NCBI GenBank assembly: GCA_003567055.1
Contig: PXAW01000361.1
Span: 1-5,104 of the forward strand
DNA from: Hyphomicrobiales bacterium
Lineage (GTDB): Bacteria > Pseudomonadota > Alphaproteobacteria > Rhizobiales > Beijerinckiaceae
Length of the DNA stretch: 5,104 bases
Direction: 5' to 3'
Positions 1 through 5,104 of the stretch are shown in pieces. How positions within the stretch are numbered: position 1 is the first letter of the stretch; the number at the start of each line of letters is the position of its first letter. The notes under the pieces are model-generated. The model did no database searches. It was not told the origin of the DNA and worked only from the letters and a program-made list of their open reading frames with translations. The translations under genes were made by a program, and so were the position numbers.

Positions 1-1
1 G

Positions 2-124
2 CGCGCGGTGCTGGTCGACAAGGATCAGAAGCCGCAATGGGATCCGGCGAAGCTCGATGACGTCTCCGATGAAGCGGTGGCGGCGTATTTCGCGCCGCTG
101 GTCAATGCGGAGCTCGGCGTGTGA
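2..124 (+). CDS. 3-hydroxyisobutyryl-CoA hydrolase (enoyl-CoA hydratase/isomerase family), C-terminal fragment
   Basis: Only the last 40 codons are in the window; the gene begins to the left of base 1. The visible peptide opens with [15 protein letters not shown], then an acidic stretch and YFAPL before the TGA at 122-124. The RAVLxDKDxxPxWxP pattern is typical of the C-terminal segment of 3-hydroxyisobutyryl-CoA hydrolases and related crotonase-fold proteins, where it precedes a short helix. The family hydrolyses 3-hydroxyisobutyryl-CoA to 3-hydroxyisobutyrate in valine degradation, in the cytoplasm. The catalytic part is not visible, so the exact substrate cannot be judged. Its stop codon overlaps the GTG start of the following membrane protein, so the two are probably co-transcribed and translationally coupled. 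The alternative is another enoyl-CoA hydratase-like protein of the same superfamily. Confidence 0.72.
   Translation, partial: RAVLVDKDQKPQWDPAKLDDVSDEAVAAYFAPLVNAELGV
109..112 (+). promoter_or_regulatory. Ribosome binding site for the GTG start at 121
   Basis: GGAG lies eight bases before the GTG at 121, inside the 3' end of the hydrolase gene. It supports the unusual GTG start and the translational coupling of the two genes. Confidence 0.5.
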
Positions 125-594
125 TCGGCTTCCTGCGCCGCCGCGCCGCCGTCAGGCCGTCACCCCATCCGCGCGATGAGCGCAGCGATGCGGCCCTGCG
201 CAGCCAGCCGCAATCGCGCCCGCGCCTGACCTGGAGCCGGGTTCTGATCTGGTTCATGCGCATGATGGCCCTGCTCTGGATCGCGCGCGGGTTGAGCTAC
301 TGGGCGGCGATACTCGGCGCCGGCGAGGCCGCCCCCGCCTTCGAGGATCGCCCGCCCGGCGTGCAGACCACGATCGTCTATTTCGCCGTCATCGATCTGA
401 TCGCGGCGATCGGGCTCTGGCTGACCACGAGCTGGGGGGGCGTCTTGTGGCTCCTCGCGGTGATGAGCCATCTTATCCTCGCCGCCTTCGTTCCTGCCGC
501 CGTCGCGGTCAACCTGCTGTTGGGGTTGATCTATTGCGCGCTGATGGTGATCTATCTCGGCCTCTCCTATCTGGCGGGCGGCGAAGAGCAGTGA
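121..594 (+). CDS. DUF6163-like small membrane protein of unknown function
   Basis: The protein has 157 residues. A basic, probably disordered N-terminal tail (about residues 1-38, rich in Arg, Pro and Ser) is followed by four predicted membrane segments at about 41-66, 83-102, 106-126 and 127-152, then a short acidic end (GGEEQ). The motif around residues 37-62 ([26 protein letters not shown], positions 37-62 in part) is what I recognise from DUF6163-type proteins of Hyphomicrobiales. No catalytic motif is visible and I cannot assign a function; it lies in the inner membrane by prediction. The GTG start at 121 is supported by a GGAG Shine-Dalgarno sequence at 109-112, eight bases upstream, and by the GTGA overlap with the preceding stop. 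A later in-frame ATG at 256 would delete the basic tail and cut into the first membrane helix, so it is less likely. Confidence 0.75.
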   Translation: MIGFLRRRAAVRPSPHPRDERSDAALRSQPQSRPRLTWSRVLIWFMRMMALLWIARGLSYWAAILGAGEAAPAFEDRPPGVQTTIVYFAVIDLIAAIGLWLTTSWGGVLWLLAVMSHLILAAFVPAAVAVNLLLGLIYCALMVIYLGLSYLAGGEEQ

Positions 595-653
595 AGCCGG
601 TCGGGATCTGTATGAAATCAAAAGTCGTTTTTGTTTAATTTCTGCAACCGGTA

Positions 654-682
654 TTGCCACGGGGTTATTTGGCGTGTATCAA
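654..682 (+). promoter_or_regulatory. Candidate housekeeping-sigma promoter for hen1-pnkp
   Basis: TTGCCA at 654-659 matches the -35 consensus TTGACA at five of six bases. After a 17-base spacer comes TATCAA at 677-682, which matches TATAAT at four of six. Transcription would begin near 689, leaving a leader of about 20 bases before the hen1 ATG at 711. The spacing is ideal, but the -10 match is moderate and this is pattern reading only. Alphaproteobacterial promoters are often degenerate, so both a different site and read-through from upstream remain possible. Confidence 0.35.
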
Positions 683-701
683 TGCGGTATGTGAACATTT
701 C

Positions 702-706
702 GGGAA
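702..706 (+). promoter_or_regulatory. Weak ribosome binding site for hen1
   Basis: GGGAA ends four bases before the ATG at 711. The match to the anti-Shine-Dalgarno sequence is partial and the spacing is short, which suggests modest translation of hen1, but no better site precedes any other plausible start. Confidence 0.35.
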
Positions 707-710
707 TATC

Positions 711-2132
711 ATGCAGGTCGAAGTCACATTGCGGGCGCCCCCGGGGAGCGATTACAGCGCGCGCGATCTCGGGCATTTGCTGCACAAGCATCCCGATCGC
801 GTGCATGTGCGCGATGTCGGCACGGGCGCGCTGACGGTCTTTTTCGCGCAGAGGAGCGACGCGGAAACGCGTGCGGTCGCGCATCTTTGCGTCGATCCGG
901 TCGCATTGGTGCGTGGAAAGGCGGGCCGCGCCGGCCGCGCGGGCGGTGCCGGCGAAGGGCTGCTGGCGCAATATGTCAACGACCGGCCCTATGCCGCGAA
1001 TTCGCTGCTAAGCGTGGCGCTGGGGCGGGGGCTCGGCCAGACGCTGGCCGGGCGCTCGCGGGAGCGGCCCGAACTCGCCCAGCGCGCGCTGCCCTTCGAG
1101 ATCCGGGTCGTGCCGCTTGCGGTGCACGGCGATGCCGATCTGATCGCGCGCGTCTTAGCGCCGCTCGGTTACGCGGTGGAGGCGCTTGCGCTGGGCGAGA
1201 CGGGATTGCGCGCGGTGTTCGATCTGCGCCTCACCATCACGGCGCGGCTTTGCGATATTCTCGGCCATCTCGCCGTGCTGGTCCCGGTCCTTGATGACGC
1301 CAAGCATTACTGGGTGGACGATACCGAGATCGACAAGCTGATGGCGCGTGCCGGTCCGTGGCTGGCCGCGCATCCGGAGCGCGATCTGATCATGCGCCGC
1401 GCGCTCAAGCATCGCCGTGATCTGGTGGATACGGCGCGGGCACGGATCGATGCCGAGGCGGCTCTGCCGGCGGATTCCGCGCAGGGCGAAACGGAGCCGG
1501 CAGGGGCGCCCCCGGAAGGAAGGCGCCTTCATGAGGCGCGTCTCGACATGGTCGCCGGCATTATCGCGCAGGCGGGCGCGCGCAGCGTGCTTGATCTCGG
1601 CTGTGGCGAGGGACGGCTGATCCGGCGCCTGCTGGCCGCGCCGGGGATCACGCGAATTCTCGGGGTCGATCCGGCTCTGCGCCTGCTGGAAACCGCGCAT
1701 GCGCGGCTCAATCTGGACGAGGCGGGGGAGGCCATGCGGCAGCGGGTGCAGTTGCAGCCCGGCAGTCTCACCTATGGTGACCGGCGCTGGCGCGGCTTCG
1801 ATGCCGCTGCTCTGGTGGAGGTGATCGAGCATATCGAACCCGCGCGGCTGCCCGCGCTCGAAGCCGCCCTGTTCGGTGATGCGCGTCCCGGCCTCGTCGT
1901 GGTGACGACGCCGAACCGCGCCTACAACGCGGCTTTCGCCGGGCTCGGCCCCGGCGAACTGCGCCATCACGACCATCGCTTCGAATGGGACGCGGCGGAA
2001 TTCGCCGCCTGGGCCGGGCGCGTCGCGGGGGCTCATGGTTACGGTTTCGAGATCCGGCCCGTCGGTGAGGCCGATCCGGTCCATGGCGCACCCTCGCAAT
2101 GCGCGCTCTTCACCCGGGAGGCGGGCGCATGA
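711..2132 (+). CDS. hen1: Hen1: RNA 3'-terminal ribose 2'-O-methyltransferase of the Pnkp/Hen1 RNA repair system
   Basis: The protein has 473 residues, close to the usual length of bacterial Hen1 (about 465). Residues 1 to about 240 form the Hen1 N-terminal domain, with the conserved segment DLGHLLHKHPDRVH near residues 17-30 and QYVNDRPYAANS before residue 100; in the family this domain binds Pnkp and activates its ligase. A Pro/Glu/Ala-rich linker near residues 245-270 leads to the methyltransferase domain. There the SAM-binding motif VLDLGCGEG covers residues 293-301. The metal-binding EVIEH gives E370, E373 and H374, and HHDHRFEW at 419-426 should give the fourth ligand, probably H422. 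Hen1 uses SAM and Mn2+ to methylate the 2'-OH of the 3' end of broken RNA, which marks the repaired junction against re-cleavage. ATG 711 is chosen because homologues begin at this point; the in-frame TTG at 654 adds 19 unlike residues. The stop overlaps the pnkp start by ATGA. Confidence 0.93.
   Translation: MQVEVTLRAPPGSDYSARDLGHLLHKHPDRVHVRDVGTGALTVFFAQRSDAETRAVAHLCVDPVALVRGKAGRAGRAGGAGEGLLAQYVNDRPYAANSLLSVALGRGLGQTLAGRSRERPELAQRALPFEIRVVPLAVHGDADLIARVLAPLGYAVEALALGETGLRAVFDLRLTITARLCDILGHLAVLVPVLDDAKHYWVDDTEIDKLMARAGPWLAAHPERDLIMRRALKHRRDLVDTARARIDAEAALPADSAQGETEPAGAPPEGRRLHEARLDMVAGIIAQAGARSVLDLGCGEGRLIRRLLAAPGITRILGVDPALRLLETAHARLNLDEAGEAMRQRVQLQPGSLTYGDRRWRGFDAAALVEVIEHIEPARLPALEAALFGDARPGLVVVTTPNRAYNAAFAGLGPGELRHHDHRFEWDAAEFAAWAGRVAGAHGYGFEIRPVGEADPVHGAPSQCALFTREAGA
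921..956 (+). repeat. Short Gly-Arg-Ala repeat in a loop of the Hen1 N-terminal domain
   Basis: Residues 71-82 read AGRAGRAGGAGE, from roughly 9-base GC-rich units. They lie just before the conserved QYVNDRPY segment, where homologues have a short glycine-rich loop. It is probably a length-variable loop and should not affect the fold. Confidence 0.45.
2116..2121 (+). promoter_or_regulatory. Strong ribosome binding site for pnkp
   Basis: GGGAGG lies seven bases before the pnkp ATG at 2129, within the last codons of hen1. Together with the ATGA overlap it fixes the start and indicates coupled translation of the two partner proteins. Confidence 0.65.
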
Positions 2133-5104
2133 AGGTCACCATTCCCGATTTTGCCCTCGTCCTGCTGATCGGCCCGACGGGCGCGGGCAAGACGCAGTTC
2201 GCGCGCAGGCATTTTGGCGAGACGGAGGTGATCTCGTCTGACCGCTGCCGCGCCCTCGTCGCCGATGACGAGACGGATCAATCCGCCACGCGGGACGCTT
2301 TCGCGGTGCTCGAAGCGATCGCCGAGCGGCGGCTCGCGCGCCGGCGTTTCACGGTGATCGACGCCACCTCCGTGCAGCATGCCGACCGGGCGCGGCTCGT
2401 CGCGCTGGCGCGGCGCCATCATGCCCTGCCGGTGCCCTTCGTCTTCGACATCGATCCGCGCATCTGCGCGGCGCGCAACGAGGCGCGGGCGGGGCGCGAT
2501 TTCGGCGCGCATGTGCCGCATAACCATGCCAAGGCGCTGCGGCGGGATCTGCGCCATCTCGGCAAGGAGGGGTTTCGTCATATCACCGTGATGCGCACGC
2601 CGGAGGAGGTGGATGCGGTCGAGATCACGCGCGTGCCGCTCTGGACCGACCAGCGTCACGATCACGGCCCGTTCGACATCATCGGCGATGTGCATGGCTG
2701 CTACGACGAACTCACCGCCTTGCTCGATGCGCTCGGCTATGAGCGCGCGCCCTATGCGCCCGGCGAGGGGCTCCTGCATGCGCGCCATCCGCATGGGCGC
2801 CGCGCATTCTTCGTCGGTGATCTCACCGATCGCGGCCCTGCCAATCGCGATTGCCTGCGGCTGGTGATGGGGATGTGCGCCGAGGGGCAGGCGCGCTGCG
2901 TCATCGGCAACCACGATTTCAAGCTGTCGAAATGGCTGCGCGGACGCAAGGTCAAGCTTGATCACGGGCTCGATCGCACGGTGGCGGAGCTCGAAGCCTG
3001 CTCCCCGGAATTTCGTTCGCGCGTGGCCGATTTCATCGAGGGGCTGCTGTCGCATGCCTGGCTCGCCGATGGCAGCCTGGTGGTCGCGCATGCGGGTTTG
3101 AAGGAGGAGATGCATGGCCGCGGCTCGGCGGCGCTACGCAGCTTCGCCATGTTCGGCGAGACCACCGGCGCGCTGGACGAGGCCGGCCTGCCGGTGCGTC
3201 TCGACTGGGTGCGCGATTATCGCGGCGCGGCGGAGGTCGTCTACGGCCACACGCCCGTCGCCGAGGCGCAATGGCGCAACAATGCGCTCTGCATCGATAC
3301 GGGTTGCGTTTTCGGCGGCGCGCTGACGGCGTTGCGCTGGCCCGAGCGTGCGATCGTATCGGTCCCCGCCGCGCGTGAATATGCGCCGCCGTTGCGCCCG
3401 TTCCGCGAGGGCGAAGCGGGGGAGGGTGAGGCTGGTGACGGCGCAGCGGGCGAGGGTGCCGCAGGTGAGGGCGCAGCAGCGGGGCCAGCGCTGCCCGAGC
3501 ACGACGATATCCTCTATTTCGACGACTTCGCCCGCAAATTGCGGATTGTCACGCGGCTCGGCGGCAGCATCACCATCCCGCAGGAAAACGCCCTCGCGGC
3601 GCTGGAGATCATGAGCCGTTTCGGCATTGATCCGCATTGGCTGATTCATCTGCCACCCACCATGGCCGCCCCGCCCACCGCCTCTGACGGGCCGTATCTG
3701 GAACATCCCGATCAGGCGCTCGCCTGGTATGCGCGCCATGGCGGCGGGCCGGTGATCGTCGAGGAAAAGCATATGGGTTCGCGCGCGCTGATCGTGGTGG
3801 CGCGCGATGCGGCCTGCGCAGCGAAGCGCTTCGGCGTGCGCGACGGCAAGGCGGGGACCATCCATACGCGAACCGGGCGCGCCTTCTTCGCCGATGCGGC
3901 GCTGGAGGCGAAGGTCATCGCGCGGATCGGGGCGGCCGTCACCGGGGCGCGGCTGTGGGACGAACTCGCGACGGACTGGCTGCTCCTCGATGCGGAGATC
4001 ATGCCCTGGTCGGGCAAGGCGCAGGATCTGCTGCGCCGGCAATATCGCCCCACCGCCATCGCCGCGCAGGCCTCGGCGCAGGCGCTGATCGCGGCGATCG
4101 CCGATGCGGGTGACCCGGAGGACCTGCGCGCATTGCGGGCGCGCGCCGGCATCCAGCGCGACAATGCACAGGCCATGGCGCGCACGCTCGAAGGATATTG
4201 CTGGCAGGCCGATTCGATCGATGCCTGGCAGATCGCCCCGTTCCACCTGCTCGCGGTGGAGGGGCGCGTGCTCACCACGCAACCGCATCACTGGCATATG
4301 GAGTTGCTGGCGCGGCTATGTGCGCAGGATCCGATCCTGCGCGCGACCGGCTGGCAGGTGATCGATCCCGCCTCCGCCGCTGACCGGGAGGCGGTGACAG
4401 GCTGGTGGGAGCGGCATACGGCGGAGGGCGGGGAGGGTTTCGTGATCAAGCCCGATGCTTTCGTCGTGCATGACGGCAAGGGGCTCCTGCAGCCGGCGAT
4501 GAAGGTGCGCGGGCGCGATTACCTGCGCCTCGTCTACGGGCCGGATTACGATCTGCCGGACAATCTCACCCGCCTGCGTGAACGCGCGCTCGGGCGCAAG
4601 AACGCGCTGGCGGAGCGCGAATTCCGGCTCGGGCTCGAAGGGCTGGAGCGTTTCGTGGGGGAGAGGCTGCGCTTCGAGTTCGGCTGGCGCGCGCCGGGGG
4701 CGCTGTTCCGCGTCGTGGCGGCTTCGGGGCGCTCGCAGGTGGCGCGGCGGACCCGTTCGGGGCGGGAGCAGTTGGTGATCCAAGCGCGGGGCCGCACCTC
4801 CGGGGTAGCGGCGCGGCTGTGGGACACGAACGCGCACGTCGAAGCCGTGGTGGACGCGCCGACGGGGCTGGCCCTGCGCCAAACGCTGGAGCAGCGCGAA
4901 AACCGCCGCCACATCAAGCAGTTCATCACCTTCAACGAAGACGGACGCTCCGCCGTGCGGCGGCGCATCCGCTACCACAGGGATCCATCCGAAGACGGGC
5001 GGGAGTCCTTGGAGACCCACCCGTGCGCCGTGCGGCTGGACGCCGCTTCGATGGTGTTCTACCTGCGCAGCGCCGCCTTGGCCGGCGGGAGGGCGGACAC
5101 GGCC
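2129..5104 (+). CDS. pnkp: Pnkp: polynucleotide 5'-kinase / 3'-phosphatase / ligase, with an abnormal C-terminal continuation, open at the window edge
   Basis: Residues 1-843 match bacterial Pnkp (about 870 residues in Clostridium thermocellum) in three modules. Kinase: P-loop GPTGAGKT at 15-22 with K21 and T22, D38, R41, R116, R120 and R123, all at the Clostridium numbering. Calcineurin-type phosphatase: D187, H189, D231, R235, N261, H262, H321, H374 and D390; the first two are at the same numbers and the rest shifted by two. Ligase: adenylation lysine K547 in EEKHMGSR, the RTGR motif at 581-584, E623, EGFVIK at 769-774 and K792/R794 in MKVRGR. The enzyme heals both ends of ribotoxin-cleaved RNA, and its ligase domain seals them only with Hen1. 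A Gly-Ala-Glu repeat joins phosphatase to ligase. After V843 the expected last 20-25 residues are missing; instead the frame runs to residue 992 without a stop, in sequence resembling DUF3108. Up to 4657 the assignment is very secure. Beyond that the gene is either a fusion or a sequence chimera. Confidence 0.93.
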   Translation, partial: MKVTIPDFALVLLIGPTGAGKTQFARRHFGETEVISSDRCRALVADDETDQSATRDAFAVLEAIAERRLARRRFTVIDATSVQHADRARLVALARRHHALPVPFVFDIDPRICAARNEARAGRDFGAHVPHNHAKALRRDLRHLGKEGFRHITVMRTPEEVDAVEITRVPLWTDQRHDHGPFDIIGDVHGCYDELTALLDALGYERAPYAPGEGLLHARHPHGRRAFFVGDLTDRGPANRDCLRLVMGMCAEGQARCVIGNHDFKLSKWLRGRKVKLDHGLDRTVAELEACSPEFRSRVADFIEGLLSHAWLADGSLVVAHAGLKEEMHGRGSAALRSFAMFGETTGALDEAGLPVRLDWVRDYRGAAEVVYGHTPVAEAQWRNNALCIDTGCVFGGALTALRWPERAIVSVPAAREYAPPLRPFREGEAGEGEAGDGAAGEGAAGEGAAAGPALPEHDDILYFDDFARKLRIVTRLGGSITIPQENALAALEIMSRFGIDPHWLIHLPPTMAAPPTASDGPYLEHPDQALAWYARHGGGPVIVEEKHMGSRALIVVARDAACAAKRFGVRDGKAGTIHTRTGRAFFADAALEAKVIARIGAAVTGARLWDELATDWLLLDAEIMPWSGKAQDLLRRQYRPTAIAAQASAQALIAAIADAGDPEDLRALRARAGIQRDNAQAMARTLEGYCWQADSIDAWQIAPFHLLAVEGRVLTTQPHHWHMELLARLCAQDPILRATGWQVIDPASAADREAVTGWWERHTAEGGEGFVIKPDAFVVHDGKGLLQPAMKVRGRDYLRLVYGPDYDLPDNLTRLRERALGRKNALAEREFRLGLEGLERFVGERLRFEFGWRAPGALFRVVAASGRSQVARRTRSGREQLVIQARGRTSGVAARLWDTNAHVEAVVDAPTGLALRQTLEQRENRRHIKQFITFNEDGRSAVRRRIRYHRDPSEDGRESLETHPCAVRLDAASMVFYLRSAALAGGRADTA
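3407..3478 (+). repeat. Degenerate 15-base tandem repeat encoding a Gly-Ala-Glu linker in Pnkp
   Basis: Residues 427-450 read as about five imperfect pentapeptides: EGEA, GEGEA, GDGAA, GEGAA, GEGAA. The underlying 15-base units vary at third positions. The repeat sits exactly between the last phosphatase residues and the start of the ligase module, so it is likely a flexible, acidic spacer. It is low-complexity and could vary in copy number between strains. Confidence 0.7.
4658..5104 (+). other. DUF3108-like domain fused in frame to Pnkp (possible chimeric joint near 4658)
   Basis: From residue 844 the frame departs from Pnkp and reads GERLRFEFGW, the usual opening of DUF3108 domains (G-E-x-L-x-(Y/F) then a W). 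It continues with an ARGRTSG segment, RLWDTNAHVEAVVD at about 896-909, a run rich in Arg and Glu, FNEDGRSA, and DAASMVFYLR at 971-980, which corresponds to the family's D-x-x-S-x-(L/F)-Y-Y-(L/V)-R block. DUF3108 proteins are beta-rich, function unknown, and normally carry a signal peptide and act outside the cytoplasm; no signal peptide is visible here. The domain nearly completes before the window ends. Codon use also changes at this point (see findings). I identify the family by motif memory, so a profile search is needed to confirm it. A GTG at 4655 with an upstream GGAG could in theory restart translation but would yield a protein without an export signal. Confidence 0.6.

Larger units (their letters stand above)
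595..710 (+). other. Intergenic region upstream of hen1
   Basis: This 116-base gap is the only noncoding stretch in the window and is clearly more AT-rich than its surroundings, especially 611-640, which has A runs followed by T runs. It separates the hydrolase/DUF6163 pair from the RNA repair cassette and is the natural place for the cassette's own promoter. I see no strong GC-rich hairpin followed by T residues, no tRNA and no clear operator palindrome. Confidence 0.6.

Noticed and set aside
615..636. Possible terminator after the DUF6163-like gene
   Set aside because: The A-rich and T-rich halves could pair only as a weak AT stem with a mismatch and no GC base, so it is not a convincing intrinsic terminator.
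160..660. Minus-strand open frame opposite the DUF6163-like gene
   Set aside because: The + strand encodes clear membrane helices with coupled translation signals; the antisense product is a polar low-complexity sequence.
654..710. Upstream TTG start for hen1 adding 19 residues
   Set aside because: The extra residues do not resemble Hen1, which begins at the MQVEVTLRAP-type strand from ATG 711, and the TTG overlaps the best -35 candidate.
1155..2099. Minus-strand open frame of 314 codons opposite hen1
   Set aside because: It overlaps the entire methyltransferase domain of Hen1 antisense and has no protein-like motif.
2039..3115. Long open frame on the minus strand opposite the start of pnkp
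   Set aside because: It mirrors a secure Pnkp reading with all active-site motifs; the translation is rich in Arg, His, Met and Pro with no recognisable domain, as expected for the complement of high-GC coding DNA.
3134..4297. Long open frame on the minus strand opposite the Pnkp phosphatase/ligase region
   Set aside because: Same reason: long antisense frames are common in DNA with GC-rich third positions, and the + strand here carries the ligase motifs.
4640..4760. A simple frameshift in pnkp as the explanation of the odd C-terminus
   Set aside because: Translating the other two forward frames after 4655 does not give the expected Pnkp ending, and the pnkp frame itself yields domain-like sequence, so an indel does not explain it.
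1..5104. CRISPR arrays, tRNA or rRNA genes, insertion sequences, attachment sites
   Set aside because: No regularly spaced repeats, no tRNA-like segment, no transposase motif and no flanking inverted or direct repeats were seen on reading the window.

Overview
The window is high-GC bacterial DNA with short gene gaps and overlapping start and stop codons. It looks like an alphaproteobacterium, probably of the order Hyphomicrobiales (Rhizobiales). That placement is an inference from the gene pair at the left edge: a 3-hydroxyisobutyryl-CoA hydrolase C-terminus followed by a small DUF6163-type membrane protein, a combination I associate with that order. All genes read on the + strand.

Layout: (1) bases 1-124 hold the last 40 codons of a crotonase-superfamily hydrolase; (2) 121-594 is a four-helix membrane protein of unknown function, coupled to it by a GTGA overlap; (3) 595-710 is a relatively AT-rich 116-base gap with a plausible promoter; (4) 711-2132 is hen1, an RNA 3'-terminal ribose 2'-O-methyltransferase; (5) 2129 to the right edge is pnkp, a kinase-phosphatase-ligase for RNA repair, overlapping hen1 by ATGA. 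No stretch over 300 bases lacks a gene.

Hen1 and Pnkp form the known bacterial RNA repair cassette. Pnkp phosphorylates the 5'-OH and removes the 3'-phosphate or 2',3'-cyclic phosphate of ribotoxin-cleaved RNA (typically tRNA in the anticodon loop). Hen1 methylates the 2'-OH at the break, and the Pnkp ligase domain, activated by the Hen1 N-terminal domain, seals it. The methyl group remaining at the junction blocks re-cleavage. Nearly every residue I recall as catalytic in the Clostridium thermocellum proteins is present at an equal or near-equal position, so the cassette looks functional up to about base 4657.

The anomaly is at the right end. Where Pnkp should finish with about 20-25 more residues, the frame continues without a stop to the edge of the window, in sequence that resembles a DUF3108 domain, a family of mostly exported proteins. 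Codon choice changes at the same place. This is either an unprecedented Pnkp fusion, a real recombination breakpoint, or (most likely in my view) a chimeric assembly joint.
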